Positions 10,766-21,549 of a DNA stretch of 64,000 bases are shown piece by piece; the stretch's first letter is position 1; each line of letters opens with the position of its first letter. The notes under the pieces were generated by a model that was not told where the DNA came from, searched no databases, and worked only from the letters and a program-made list of their open reading frames with translations. Location of the stretch: the NCBI RefSeq assembly GCF_000708205.1, contig NW_014575561.1, positions 442,299 to 506,298 of the forward strand. The letters run 5' to 3'. A program made the position numbers and the translations under genes. The stretch is from Mixia osmundae IAM 14324. Its lineage: Eukaryota > Basidiomycota > Mixiomycetes > Mixiales > Mixiaceae.

Positions 10766-11714
10766 ATGGTGTTCAATGTCTCGAGACTAGAGGGCAAAGT
10801 ATCCCGACAACACGCTGCTCTACTGTCCAGCTAAAGTTCTCGCAGAACGTCCTGGTTACCGGCGCTTCTGCTGGTATCGGCAGAGAGACAGCGAGACTGT
10901 TTGCAAAGGCAGGCGCTAATGTCATCCTTGCTTCTCGACGGAAGCCAGTGCTCGAGGAGTTGAAAGCGCTCATCGAGAAAGAAAGTAGCGGCGTCAAGGT
11001 CGAAGCAGTCGAGCTCGACATGACCAGCAAGGCGTCTGTTGGCAGCTTACTTGATCGTGTCAAACTCAGACCGCTCGACATACTCATCAACAACGCCGGT
11101 GGCGTTCTGGGTACCGAGAAAGTTGGCGAGATCAAGCAAGAGGATATCGAATGGATGATCTCGACCAACGTCACTGGACTCATACAGCTCACCCAAGCAG
11201 TCGTACTCGAGTTCAAGAAGAACAACTCAGGCCATGTCATCAACATTGGCAGTGTTGCCGGTCGAGAGCCTTACGCCGGCGGTTCGATATACTGCGCGTC
11301 GAAACATGCCGTTCGCGCTTTCACAGGCTCTCTGCTTCGAGAGCTCGTCGAGACGCCCATCAGAGTCAGTGAGATACAGCCTGGTCTTGTAGAGACCAAT
11401 TTTAGCGTACATCGCTTCCGAGGCGACAAAGCGAAGGCGGATGCTATCTATGCTGGTGCGCTGCTAGCTTGTCGACACTCGGTACATGTCTGACGGAGCG
11501 CGAGCAGATTTGGATCCACTCACGCCAGAAGATATCGCTGAAGAGATCGTATGGGTCGCTGCGAGACCGCCGCATGTCAACATTGCAGAACTATTTGTCA
11601 GGCAGGCACACAGATCAGGCTGATTTCGCTGACGCTGGAACGCAGGTCATGCCCGTCTCACAAGCCAGCGCCGGCATCAAGTATGCAGGCGGCAAGCGGT
11701 TCGCAAAGCCATAG
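10766..11714 (+). CDS. Short-chain dehydrogenase/reductase, YMR226C-like (NADP-dependent 3-hydroxy acid/serine dehydrogenase)
   Basis: Classical SDR of about 270 residues, close to yeast YMR226C/YdfG, which oxidise 3-hydroxy acids and L-serine with NADP+. Motifs: cofactor GASAGIG, basic ASRR for NADP, NNAGG, catalytic Ser in IGSVAG, YCASK (Tyr/Lys) and PGLVETNF. Three introns: 10799-10830 (32 nt), 11456-11507 and 11597-11645. The last exon restores the typical tail VMPVSQASAGIKY. The gene looks intact and ordinary, yet it sits inside the secreted-protein array. Its 3' end is 49 bp from the convergent secreted gene at 11764-12573. Involvement in the cluster is not shown. Confidence 0.9.
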
Positions 11715-11763
11715 CGTATCATGCACTAACAATGCAATGTATGATGTCATCGCTGCATCCCGC

Positions 11764-12573
11764 TCACGACTCATCGCGTGTGCGAACGATGATCTCCGGT
11801 GGTATTGTTTTCGCTCGAAAGGCGCAGCCTGACTTGCCCACGGCTTCGAATGTCGGCAAGCATCTCGAGGTATAGCCACAAGGCTCTCCCTCTGCATACC
11901 CAGGGAACACTCTCGAACAGGTCAAGGCCGAGCCGCTTACTTTTGCCACCCCTGGGCCACAGGCAAGTCTCACTGAAGGTGCAGTCACCTTCATGCCACC
12001 TAATTCAAAGCGATTGAGCTGTAGCAATGATATCGACTGAGCCGTACTGACGGTGTTTGTAGTTTAGGAAGTATGTGTCTTCCCAGATCGGCGCGCAGCA
12101 TACGTAGATGATGTCGCGCTTGATATTCTGAGCATCATCATCGGTTTGAATGTTGACCTCTCTGATTGGCAATGCGCGAAAAGCGTCGTATTGCGCCCAT
12201 TCGTTCGGGTCCAGTGTAGGCTCTGTCGACAAGTAGCCTCTGCAGCTAGCTGGATATGGCTGATCCTTCACGCTCTGTATGACTGAGATCAGCTGCGGCG
12301 ACGAAAGTAGCAGAATCTGCTCACGTAGCAAATCACTTTGGGCTTTGGGGAACCTTGTGCGCGGTTTTTCCACATCATGCGTGGCAGATCTGCCACGACC
12401 GAGTAGTGGAACACCTTGTTGTCCATGATGCCTTGACCGGTACAGATAGCCAAGCATTGTAAACCGGTGCAATAATCTGATCCCACGTCGCCACGCTCGA
12501 CGAGCCCGCTGTCTGCTGCTATGTTGACTGCAGAGAGCACTATACGAACCAGACAACGAAGGGTACCAGGCAT
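11764..12573 (-). CDS. Cluster secreted Cys-rich protein 3 (subgroup B)
   Basis: Three exons (12573-12325, 12292-12052, 11999-11764) give 241 residues. The N-terminus MPGTLRCLVRIVLSAVNIAA is signal-like. Subgroup B marks: YCTGLQCLAIC (with an extra Cys), FHYSVVADLP, ASCRG, the CCAPIW motif followed by NYKHR, then LACGPG, C..VFP and C. Intron 1 is only 32 nt. Intron 2 begins GTCAGT, directly after the CC..W block in phase 1, exactly as in the copies at 15171 and 16279. Those two lie on the other strand, so this copy was inverted or moved. Confidence 0.72.
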
Positions 12574-12776
12574 TGTGCGCGCTCTGCTCGACCTGACAGC
12601 TTGAGACCGCAACTCTTCGATATGGTATATGTGTCGGAAAACCCACTTTCCGCCACGCGCTGTTTGAGAGCTCATCCGAGGCAACGTTCGCCAAAGATGC
12701 AGTCATATTGATGCAGCAGACTGATGGATCTGTTTGCTGAGTCGTGTCGATTGCTTGGATATGAGATGGCCTGCGC

Positions 12777-13510
12777 ATCACATCACTTTGATCGGCTTGG
12801 GTCCAGCTCTTCTGACGCAGCCCTCCAGGCCGTCAGACTTGTAGATGGGATAGCAATGTGTCTTCATTACGCGCGGCTCTCCTACTGCGTGATGTGGGAA
12901 GACGCGGTCGCAAAGCAATGCCATTCCGGAACTTGTGACAGGCCTGGTCCGCATGCAAGCCGAACACTTGGCTCGCCGACGCCCACATCGCCCGTGATGG
13001 CAGCAATGATCAGCGAAGGTGGTTCGATTGGGCAGTCGTCAATCATTGACGGTATGAATGGTTCACATAGTATACGCCTGCCCAGATCGAAGCGCAGGAG
13101 CATGTACCAGGTCTCTCGCATGTCCAGTAGCATCGTCAGCTATACTGATCTAGATAATGTTCATAGCACCGAATGAACCAACTCGAAGCCACTCATGGCG
13201 GTTGATGGTTGGCTTTTGAGGATACTGAAAATGAAAGCTGGATGCCTATGGCTGTCCCTCAGATGTCTGTCCGTTCGCTGGGTATCGGGCGCTTCGCATT
13301 GGCGCCGACCAATTGCGTATACGAATGAATGAGTCTTTTGAGCTCCAAAACATAAACATGGGTTTTCCGGAGCACTTCCGGGAGATGTGCAACCACCGAA
13401 TAGTAAAGTAGCCGCCTGTCCCATTCGCCGCTTCTGGGCAGATCGCGACGCGCTGGATCCCCATGCAGTACTCGCATACAGATTCAAGGTGGACGGCGAG
13501 ACGCTGACTG
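12777..13510 (-). pseudogene. Broken copy of a subgroup B cluster secreted protein
   Basis: On the minus strand, pieces matching subgroup B occur in the right order: YCMGIQRVAIC-like start, VVAHLPEVL, then GDVGVGEPSVRLACGPG, LCDRVFP and a GCVRRAGPKP end. They do not lie in one reading frame and the region for the signal peptide and the middle exon is poor. I estimate two or three disruptions. It is best read as a decayed duplicate next to the intact gene at 11764-12573. The nearest relatives by eye are the copies at 15171 and 16279. Confidence 0.65.
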
Positions 13511-13988
13511 GCAGAGGCGAGCGACCTGATGCTTAGTAGAGCATGTGGAAGAATGAAGGATTAACGCTGAATTGGGCGCCTGGGCGTGAACGTTTCGAAG
13601 TTCGACGCGTGCATGCGCAAAGGGACTGTTGTTTCATCGATATATCTCACGCGACCTGTTCTTCTCAGGCTTCCTCATGAAGATGATCCACTTAAGCGTC
13701 ATCTCATTCCAAAGACTCAATGCCCCGACTTGGTCTAAAGTCCATCGCATGCGCATGCAGATGCCAAAATTCGTGTTGATCGCAAGTGTTATACCTGCAA
13801 CGTGGCTTGCTTGTTACCGGAACGTCGTCAGTGATCGTCTGAGCTGCCGAGCAAGCCGGAGCTAGCGTCGTTTTGTAGCACATCAGATTGCAATGAAACA
13901 GGGTCGAGGCATATTAGGCGAGGTCGTGCTGCGCTCCTGATTCTTTTTCGTCATGTGTACTACCGCATCGATTTATCGAGCCGGCGAG
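13511..13988. other. Intergenic, no gene seen
   Basis: About 480 bp between the decayed copy and the next intact family member. Short frames only, without signal peptide or Cys pattern. Presumably contains the promoter of the gene at 13989. Confidence 0.4.
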
Positions 13989-14799
13989 ATGTCTACACAA
14001 CCGCGCAGCTCTAAATTGATGGCACTCGTAGCTGGGCTCTGCAGCCTTGTGATCGCAACTGCAGAATTGACTGGCCCTCATACGTATGCAGTCGAGTACT
14101 GTTTCGGCAAACAAGCCTACAGGGCCATGTGCAGCAGTGTCGTGCTCGTCGGCGGATCGTCGCACAGCTTCTCTCTCGTAGCAGAAAGCCGCGAGAGCTT
14201 CTACATCCTGCGCATCGAGCCTGCACGGAGGCTGGGGCCAATCAGATGTAGGCCCGCACGAGGTCTTGGAGGCGCCGTTCCAGACTGCGCGATCCTAGAC
14301 AGTCAGAGTACTGTTCCTGGCGAATACGTGTACGAGGTGGCAGCCGTCAAAGCACTACCAACAAGCACGGTCATAAGTCCAACATCGGACCTCGCTTGGG
14401 AAGCAGCAAATGCCTGCTGTTCGATCATATGGACCTCGGCCGGTAAGGTCACCTTTCCAGAAAGTCAGTCGTGGTAGACACACATGCAATGATCAACCTG
14501 ATGCGCAGCCGTGACAGAGGATTGGATAGATGACGAGGCAGAGGTGACGATGCTTTGCGGCCCCGGCGAAGACGCGAGCGCGCTCATTCCGGTATGGACC
14601 TGACTTGTTGTCACACGATGCTTATGAGCTCACCACGCATCGCATGCAGAGATTACCTGGAGTGACTTGCGCATTGTTTTTTTCGCGCATCGTCGAGAGC
14701 AAAGGTTGCGACATTATCGGTGGATCACTCAGACCTACATTCGAACTGAAGAAACATTCGAATCACTGCGATTGGCGCGATCCCTGGCAGAAAGGTTGA
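13989..14799 (+). CDS. Cluster secreted Cys-rich protein 4 (subgroup C)
   Basis: Three exons (13989-14463, 14509-14591, 14650-14799) code for about 235 residues. The start may be 13989 or the in-frame ATG at 14019 (MALVAGLCSLVIATAE), which gives a tidier signal peptide. Marks: YC-x9-C (YCFGKQAYRAMC), FYILRIEP, VPDC, AAVKALP, the CCSIIW motif with TFPES, TMLCGPG, LPGVTC and a closing CDW. Intron 1 begins GTCAGT at the conserved site after the CC..W block. Exon 2 is 83 nt, the same length as in the paralogue at 17296-18087. Function unknown. Confidence 0.75.
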
Positions 14800-15170
14800 A
14801 AGATAGCTATCGTCTTTGACGATGTCTCGATGACTCGACGATGTACCAATGCTTTAGATGGCAATAGAGATTGACAGGCCAAGCTAGCTTATACCGCTAC
14901 AGCCGCTTTTGGCGTGCACCAGTGCGCTGCATTGATGCTGTGGAGAGCAAGATCTGGATGTTCTCGACCACCAGGAGGCCGAGTAGTGCTCCGAAAGGGA
15001 CCTGACCACGGCAGAGCTGCTTTGATCTGGCTCATGGTCCGATAAGGCGCGGTTGCATTTGGGATTGAGGAATTTGAATCTGCCACGATATTCGATATAT
15101 TGATGATGCATGTTCCCGTCATCGCAGCTGGCCCATCAATTTTTCGACTCTCATTCCAACCGGCGCAGCC

Positions 15171-15967
15171 ATGATGTCCTTGATCCTGCTCTTTGCCCTG
15201 CTCGGTAGCTTGAAGCGTACTTCTGCAGACCATAGGCTCTCGATTCTCGGTGATTCTATCAAAGAGTACTGTCTTGGCCTCGAGTGCGTTGCAATTTGTC
15301 GCGGCAGCGGCGTGCTCGACGAACGAGCTTTTCATTATTCGGTCGTTGCAAACCTGCCACAAGTCTTATGGAAGATCAGAGTCTATACTGACGAGCTGGA
15401 GAAGAGCTACTGCCACGTATGCACCTCCTTTTGCGCTTCGTAAGGCGCACCTCCTGACGTGTGAAAATACACCATCAGACATTCAAGGGTCAGTCGTATG
15501 CACCGAGCTGCCACTTTTTCACGCCCACGAAGGCTTCAATAGACTCCGAACAGTGGCTGCAGGCTGAGTCGTATCGTGGTCTGAATATTGCCGATGTCGC
15601 TATGGAGGGAGATCCGACGGGATACGCTGCTCAGCTCATCAGGACCTGCTGTGCCGCCATCTGGGAAGCATCTTATTATCTGAACTATCGCAAACGTCAG
15701 TCTTCGGTCTTTGCCGCACGCATAGCCTCGCTGATCGTACATGGTCACCCAGGTGATGTGGGGGTAGGCGAGCCTCGCGTTCGTCTTTCATGCGGACCGG
15801 GACTCACACAGATCCAAGGGACTGCATTGACCTGTGCTCATGTGTTCCCCAATCACGAGGAAGGCGAGCCTTGCCTGACGACCACGAAATGCTATCCGAC
15901 TTTTGAAGCTAGTGGCGGACTCGGCTGTCGCAAGAGGGAGAAGCGGGTGCCAATCAACATCATGTAA
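15171..15967 (+). CDS. Cluster secreted Cys-rich protein 5 (subgroup B)
   Basis: Exons 15171-15416, 15479-15695 and 15753-15967 give 225 residues. Signal-like start MMSLILLFALLGSLKRTSA. Marks: YCLGLECVAIC, FHYSVVANLPQVLWK, APSCHF, TCCAAIW, NYRKR, LSCGPG, LTCAHVFP, CYPTFEA. Intron 2 starts GTCAGT in phase 1. Exon lengths of 246, 217 and 215 nt are identical to those of the next gene, so the two are a tandem duplicate pair. Intact; no known domain. Confidence 0.78.
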
Positions 15968-16278
15968 TGCGAAGAGTGGCAGTAGCAAGAGTTTGGCACA
16001 TAGCCAGAGAAGGGCTTTATACAAGTCTGGGCGCACAGCTTGACGATGATCATGCTGTCTACTGCTGCATGCGCTCCCGAATGACATTTCTGTAGAGGTG
16101 GCTCGGAATCGCAGTCAGACACGAAGCCCCATCTGAGTACACATGATGATCGTAGAAATGTTCAGGAGTGCCTGGCGTCGTCGGTTCCTTCGCCCCTGTG
16201 CTTATCCAGGCACAGTCGCGCTGACAACATTGGCGCCCATCATCTTCGGTCTTCATCCTTCACAAAGTCAAAGAGAGC

Positions 16279-17077
16279 ATGATCGCCCTCATCCTTCTAT
16301 ATGGCCTGCTCAGTAGCTTTCTGCTCGTGACCGCCAAGCCGGGTCTCTCTGCGCGCGGCGACAGGATGTTTGAATACTGTATAGGCATCGAATGCGTCGC
16401 AATCTGCAACGGCGATGGCGAACTAGACGGGCGACCCTTCCATTACTCGGTCGTCGCACAGCTACCTCAAGTCTTCTGGAAAACCCGTGTCTTTGCGCGC
16501 AATCTGGAAACACCGTACTGCTACGTATGCATTGGGAAGCACCTTCACCGTGATCATTTGGCTTATGCCAAGCGAACAGACACTCGACGGCCAGCCGTGG
16601 CCACCAACCTTCAATATCGGACCGCCAGCGAAAAAGTCCATAGATCCTAATCAGTGGATCCAAGTCGGTTGTCTGCGCGCCATGAACACCATTGAGATCG
16701 GCGTGACCGACGACGAAACGGGGATAGCGAAAGAACTGATTTTCAATTGCTGCACTCCCATATGGCGAGGAACCTACTATGCCAATTATGCAAAACGTCA
16801 GTCACCAGCTACATCCGAGTTGGCCTCTGTCTTTCTGTCTTTGGCTGATGTTGGCTCGACAGGCGATATAGGAGTCGGCGACCCGACCGTACAGCTAGCA
16901 TGCGGACCATCACAGTACAGGGAGCCGGGACACCGTGAGACTTGCGGTCGCATCTTCCCGGAGTTCAGAGAGAGCACGCCATGTTTGATGACGACACATT
17001 GTTATCCGACCTACGAGTCAGCTGGGGAGGGAGGATGCGTCAAGAGACTCAGACCGAAGCCTTTCAACCCGATGTGA
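16279..17077 (+). CDS. Cluster secreted Cys-rich protein 6 (subgroup B)
   Basis: Exons 16279-16524, 16580-16796 and 16863-17077 code for 225 residues. Signal-like start MIALILLYGLLSSFLLVTA. Marks: YCIGIECVAIC, FHYSVVAQLPQVFWK, NCCTPIW, NYAKR, GDIGVGDPTVQLACGP, ETCGRIFP, CYPTYESA. Same exon sizes and phases as the copy at 15171. The protein has diverged noticeably outside the Cys framework. Function unknown. Confidence 0.78.
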
Positions 17078-17295
17078 TGCAGAGTATAGCGATTGCAGGC
17101 GGTATGCAAATGCGATCCCGCTCAAGCGCTCGAGTGTATTCAAGAAACGTGCATGACCGCCGAATATTGCGTTGCCGTGACCCTCAGACGAGCGCTGATA
17201 TCTGATATCACTGCAAGCTGGCCTCTACAGTCTGCAGATCTGCTTTGGGTGTAGTGCAGTAAGCATCGTCAGACTACAGTCACGCCCCGACTTGT

Positions 17296-18087
17296 CTACG
17301 ATGCGTCATCACCGCGCCAATCGCAGCTGTTGTCGTGTCGCTTCATCTCGAAAGTAGGCCGGATCGGTCCCCCGACGATCTCGCAGTCCTTGCTTTCCAC
17401 ATCCCTCGCAAAGAAATCTGCACACGTCAGTCCTGGTAGCATCTACAACAGACTCGAGATCAACAACGTCGTCCCGAAGCAGAGCAAAGCAAGTCCTCAC
17501 CGGTATGAGTATGCTTGCATCCTTGCCAGGACCGCAGAGCATCGTCACTTCTGCCTCGTCATCTTTCCAGTCCTCTGCCGTGCCTGTGTCAGAGCGATGC
17601 GATCCGACGCACAGCCTGGCTGACTTTCGGGGAACGTCACCTTGCCGGTGGAGGTCCATATAATCGAACAGCATACGGCAGCCGCTGCGGAAACGGTGTC
17701 CGATGTCGGACTCAGCACAGCACCGGTCGTCAGCGATTTGACAGCTGCCACCTCGAACACATAACCGTTGTGACCCGCATTCTTGACGGCAATGTTCTCG
17801 CAGTCTGGACTTACGTCCTCTCGATATCTCGCATTGATACATCTGATTGGCCCCCAAGTCCGCTCTGGCTGGACCTTCATGACGTAGAAGCTCTCTTGGC
17901 TGTTTGCGCCAAGTGAGACCTCATGCAAGTTGCCGTCGGCGAGTACATTGATGCTGCAAACAGCCTGATAGGGTCGCTTGCCGAAACAATATTCGATCAT
18001 GGTCAGCCTTGGATGAGCCAATCCCGCCCCTGCGATTTGGGCGCTCTGGAGACCGAAGAACAACAGCACGATTGCGAGGCTACGCAT
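17296..18087 (-). CDS. Cluster secreted Cys-rich protein 7 (subgroup C)
   Basis: Exons 18087-17625, 17583-17501 and 17442-17296 give 230 residues. Signal-like start MRSLAIVLLFFGLQSAQIAGA; an upstream in-frame ATG at 18126 would only add a polar extension. Marks: YCFGKRPYQAVC, FYVMKVQP, SPDC, AAVKSLTTG, CCSIIW, TFPES, TMLCGPG, LPGLTCADFF, CDW. Intron 1 donor is GTCAGC. The 3' third, introns included, is strikingly similar in DNA to the copy at 18595-19384 (see findings). Confidence 0.75.
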
Positions 18088-18244
18088 TTGCTCAGACAGT
18101 TTCCCAATAGACAAATTCATCGACATCGACGAGCAGGGGTCAGATGCTCGCATCGCGTGACATGTTCCACCTCCTGTTTCACTGGGCGCAGTCCCTCGTC
18201 TCGCATGCAGGGTGCTGGACCTCATCGAGCCGTCTTCGGGCCCG

Positions 18245-18440
18245 TCGGCCTAGGCGGAGTCTCCAATGATGACCCGATCAAGACGCTCTGCCGATGTGGT
18301 CGACCTGACACAATCTTTCGATAGGTGTCTCGCGCAGGATGAAACCAGTGCATGTGCCTGCGAAAGCTGGGATGTCGACAGTCGATCTGGCTGAGTGTCG
18401 ACACAGAAAGGCCGTGGCGTTTGGAGTGCTCTTAAACCCG
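18245..18440 (-). pseudogene. 3' fragment of a subgroup D secreted-protein gene
   Basis: About 195 bp clearly similar in DNA to the last exon of the intact gene at 19521-20295; for example gatgacccgatcaagacgct occurs in both at about 18267 and 19583. The upstream exons are absent. It lies just 5' of the gene at 17296-18087, as the intact copy lies just 5' of the gene at 18595-19384. So it is the remnant of a duplicated two-gene block. Confidence 0.65.
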
Positions 18441-18594
18441 TCTTCATCTCGACAGGGATCATAGTAGCTTGCTCAGTACTTGATCGACGAGGGCAGACCG
18501 TGCGCATCTTCTCACAATTGACTCGACTCGTTGAGAGCCCCCATGGACGAGCCGCTGGCTGCATTCGTCAGACTTCTGATAGACGATGGGACTT

Positions 18595-19384
18595 CTACGA
18601 ATCGTCTTGACTCCAATCGCAAGTGTTGTCGTGTCGCTTTACCTCCCAAGTAGGCCGGATCGGTCCTCCGACGATCTCGCAGTCCTTGCTCTCAACGTCC
18701 CTCGGGAAGAAGTCTGCACATGTCAGTCCTGGTAGCATCTACAATAGACCAAAGATCAACAACGTCATCCAGAAGCGTAACGAAAACAAGTCCTCACCGG
18801 TATGAGTATGCTTGTGTCCTTGCCAGGACCGCAGAGCATCGTCACTTCTGCCTCGTCATTTTTCCACGCTTCTGAAGTGCCACTGTTAGCTCGGCTGCAG
18901 ATCATATGCAGCACGACCAACTCTTAGGAAATCCCGCCATGCCAGTCGAGCTCCATAGGATCGAACAGCAGACGGCCGCCGCAGCAGAAACGGTATCCGA
19001 TGATGGGCTTAGCACTATGCCGGTCGGAACTGACTTGACAGCTGCGATTTCATATATCCATCCGCCAGGACCCGCCTCCTTGACGGCAACAACCTCACAG
19101 TCTGGTGTGACGCCCCACAGACCTTTCGCATCCTTGCATGCGATTGCTCCAAGCCTTCGCCCTGGCTGGATACGCAAAATGTAGAAGGTCTCTTGGCTGG
19201 TCGCACCAAGCGAAAAAGTATGCGAATAGCCGTCCAGGAGAGCTGCGCTGCTGCACACGGCGTGATATAGCCGCCTGCCAAAGCAGTACTCGACTGCGGC
19301 CACTTGTGGGCCAGCCAACATTGCTGCTGCAGGCCTGATGTCGTACAGGACGGACGCCAGTATTGCGTATATGAGCCTCATCAT
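18595..19384 (-). CDS. Cluster secreted Cys-rich protein 8 (subgroup C)
   Basis: About 230 residues in three exons. Signal-like start MMRLIYAILASVLYDIRPAAA. Marks: YCFGRRLYHAVC, FYILRIQP, TPDC, AAVKSVPTG, CCSILW, then TMLCGPG, LPGLTCADFF and a CDW close. The first intron site has drifted: the frame is only kept if the donor is GTCGTG at about 18925, a few bases 3' of the site used by its paralogues, which leaves an intron of about 35 nt. If that donor is not used the gene would be truncated after exon 1. The paralogue at 17296-18087 is its closest relative. Confidence 0.68.
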
Positions 19385-19520
19385 CCGCTCAGATCTTCTG
19401 CACATAGTCTGACTGGTCAATGTCGATGCTACAGACGAAGAAGAAAAAAAGGAGGAGATCAGGAGCTGGTATCGCGTAACATGTCTCGTCTTCCATGTCA
19501 CTGGAGTGCAATTGCTCGTG

Positions 19521-20295
19521 TTACACAATGCTAGCCCTAGCCGAGCTCTCTTCAGGTTCGTCGTCCCAGACGCAGTCGCCAGCGATGACCCGATCAAGAC
19601 GCTCCCACGAGGTATATCTGACGTGGTCGACCTGGCACGATCCTTCGATAGGCGTCTCGCTCGGAAAGAAATCAGTGCATGTGCCTGCAAAGCCCGGAAT
19701 CTCCACGGCCGACTTGGCTGAACGTCCGCACAGAAACGTGGTCACGAGTGGTGTGCTCTGGAGCGTTCCTGCCTGCAAAGTCAGCTTGAGCAACAGATTG
19801 TGGACGACTCAGCTTACGGTTCGGAAAAGTCGCCACGAGACGGTTGGTCGTCACTGCCGCACAGCAGGCGTAGACCAAAGCGGACACGACGGCATCGTCG
19901 CAGTAGATGCGGTCAGTATCGAGTGCTCGCACGGCCCGAACGGTCCATCGCTGCTGAGAAGGCGAGATATCAAAGTCCTCTGCTCTGCACATTGGTGCAG
20001 GGGGCTCACCCCAAATCGTCTGCTCTCCCAATTAATCAACTCGCTCTTAGTCCACGACAAGACTCACTCGACAGTAGACTGGCGTCGAGCGATCATTGGA
20101 GACGATATGCAAAGCGAACAGACGATCCGGATTCTTGGCGACGACACGGAAAGGTACAGGGACGCCTTCGTAGACGAGCATACCGTCACATGTAGCGTCA
20201 AACTGCCTGAGGCCGAGACAGAACATAGAAGACTTTGTCATCTTGCCCGCTGCATAGCCCAGAAGGGACGAGATCGTCGCTACTTGAAGCAGCAT
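19521..20295 (-). CDS. Cluster secreted Cys-rich protein 9 (subgroup D)
   Basis: Exons 20295-20068, 20019-19818 and 19768-19521 give 225 residues. The N-terminus MLLQVATISSLLGYAAG is signal-like. Marks: FCLGLRQFDATC (x9), LFALHIV, APMC, AVRALDT, ACCAAV (Trp of CC..W replaced by Val), TFPNR, FLCG, GTCTDFFP, C. A GTAAGC intron follows the CC block in phase 1 at the family site. It has no intron before the last Cys block, unlike subgroup C. The most divergent copy in the central motif. Confidence 0.7.
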
Positions 20296-21549
20296 TGCGT
20301 CATGAGCAGCAGAGCTTTGCACACGCAATCGCATGCGAAACCTTTGATCGACTTCAGACGACTCGTCTGTCGTTTGGACGCCCCATAGCAACCCGAGCGC
20401 GAGAGGAAAATGCATTGGGAGGCAAGAAAGCAAACTATCTTGACTTGGCCATCGTCACAGGTGCAGCGGCACGACAATAGAGTATATGTGTGAAAGTGAC
20501 GAGCGACTCGCGTAAAGCTATCCCCGTGCATATGAGTCGCCTGTTGACTGCGATGACGGAAAGGAGAGGTCGCACTGGCTCCATGGAGATCTTGTCAACT
20601 CCATGGTGTGATCCGCGTGAGACTCGGATCCCAGAGCAGACTGGAGACCAGCTCGTCAAGTGCTATTCATTCTGATCCACCGGTCAATTGCTTGCTCATT
20701 CCCGTAGCGATCGAGAGCGAGCTTGCGCTCTTTCGCTGTGGCGATCGCATTGAGCGACCATTGTGAAACATAGCAGATGAGCACAGGTTGAGCCACGTGA
20801 ACCGAGGCTTTGGCCCTTGAACCGCATTTTCGGGCTAGTGGAAACGATTTAGCCCTCGAAAGGCTCGCCGTTGTTTATGGCAGTATGTTGGCTGAAAACC
20901 TGGCTCACATACAGAACAAGACGACATGTTCGGTTCTCGTTCGATGGGTACAGCTAGCGATGCCAAGACGTCATATGCGAGCGAGAAGAGACCACTTTGT
21001 AGCCATGGGGACGCAGAAAAGAAGCTGCAGGGGTTCTTGAGATTTGCCCGAAGTCAGAAGCAGAGGGAGTGTCTATGAGGTTCTTTCAGGCTCAAGCAAA
21101 ACTGCTGACGGGGAGCTGACACGGTCTTATCGAGGGTGAGTCGATCGCTATGACGTCGCAAGGGTCGTCGCGTTGTCGCGATACTGTCCGGAGACGCGAA
21201 AGCTGGCTCAGTCACTAGTAGCGCTCCTTGTGTAGTTCCACAGTATCCTGCTCCCTAACCTCGACGAGTCAGCCACTCGATCCATATGACCCGTCGTAGC
21301 ATCGATATAAAGCGATTGAAGACCGTTCGAGAGTCAGATAAGCAGATAGTGCGACCGACGAGGAAGCCATAGTATGAGGGCGCAAGGCAGCTGAAAGTGC
21401 TGAACACACCCGAATGGAGACTGGCGAGCTATCGGGCTCGCCGGAGTGCCGGGCCGTAAACTATCCTGATACGCGTCTCGTCGAAGCCCGTTGTCTCACC
21501 ATGACCAGTCACTTTTTTGCTTTCCCCTCATGCCGGACAATAGAGCAGG
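20296..21549. other. Gene-poor interval near the right edge of the cluster
   Basis: About 1.25 kb. The frames seen are short and show neither domains nor the family's Cys pattern. No terminal repeats or transposase pieces were recognised. The right end should hold the promoter of the gene at 21550. Confidence 0.4.
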
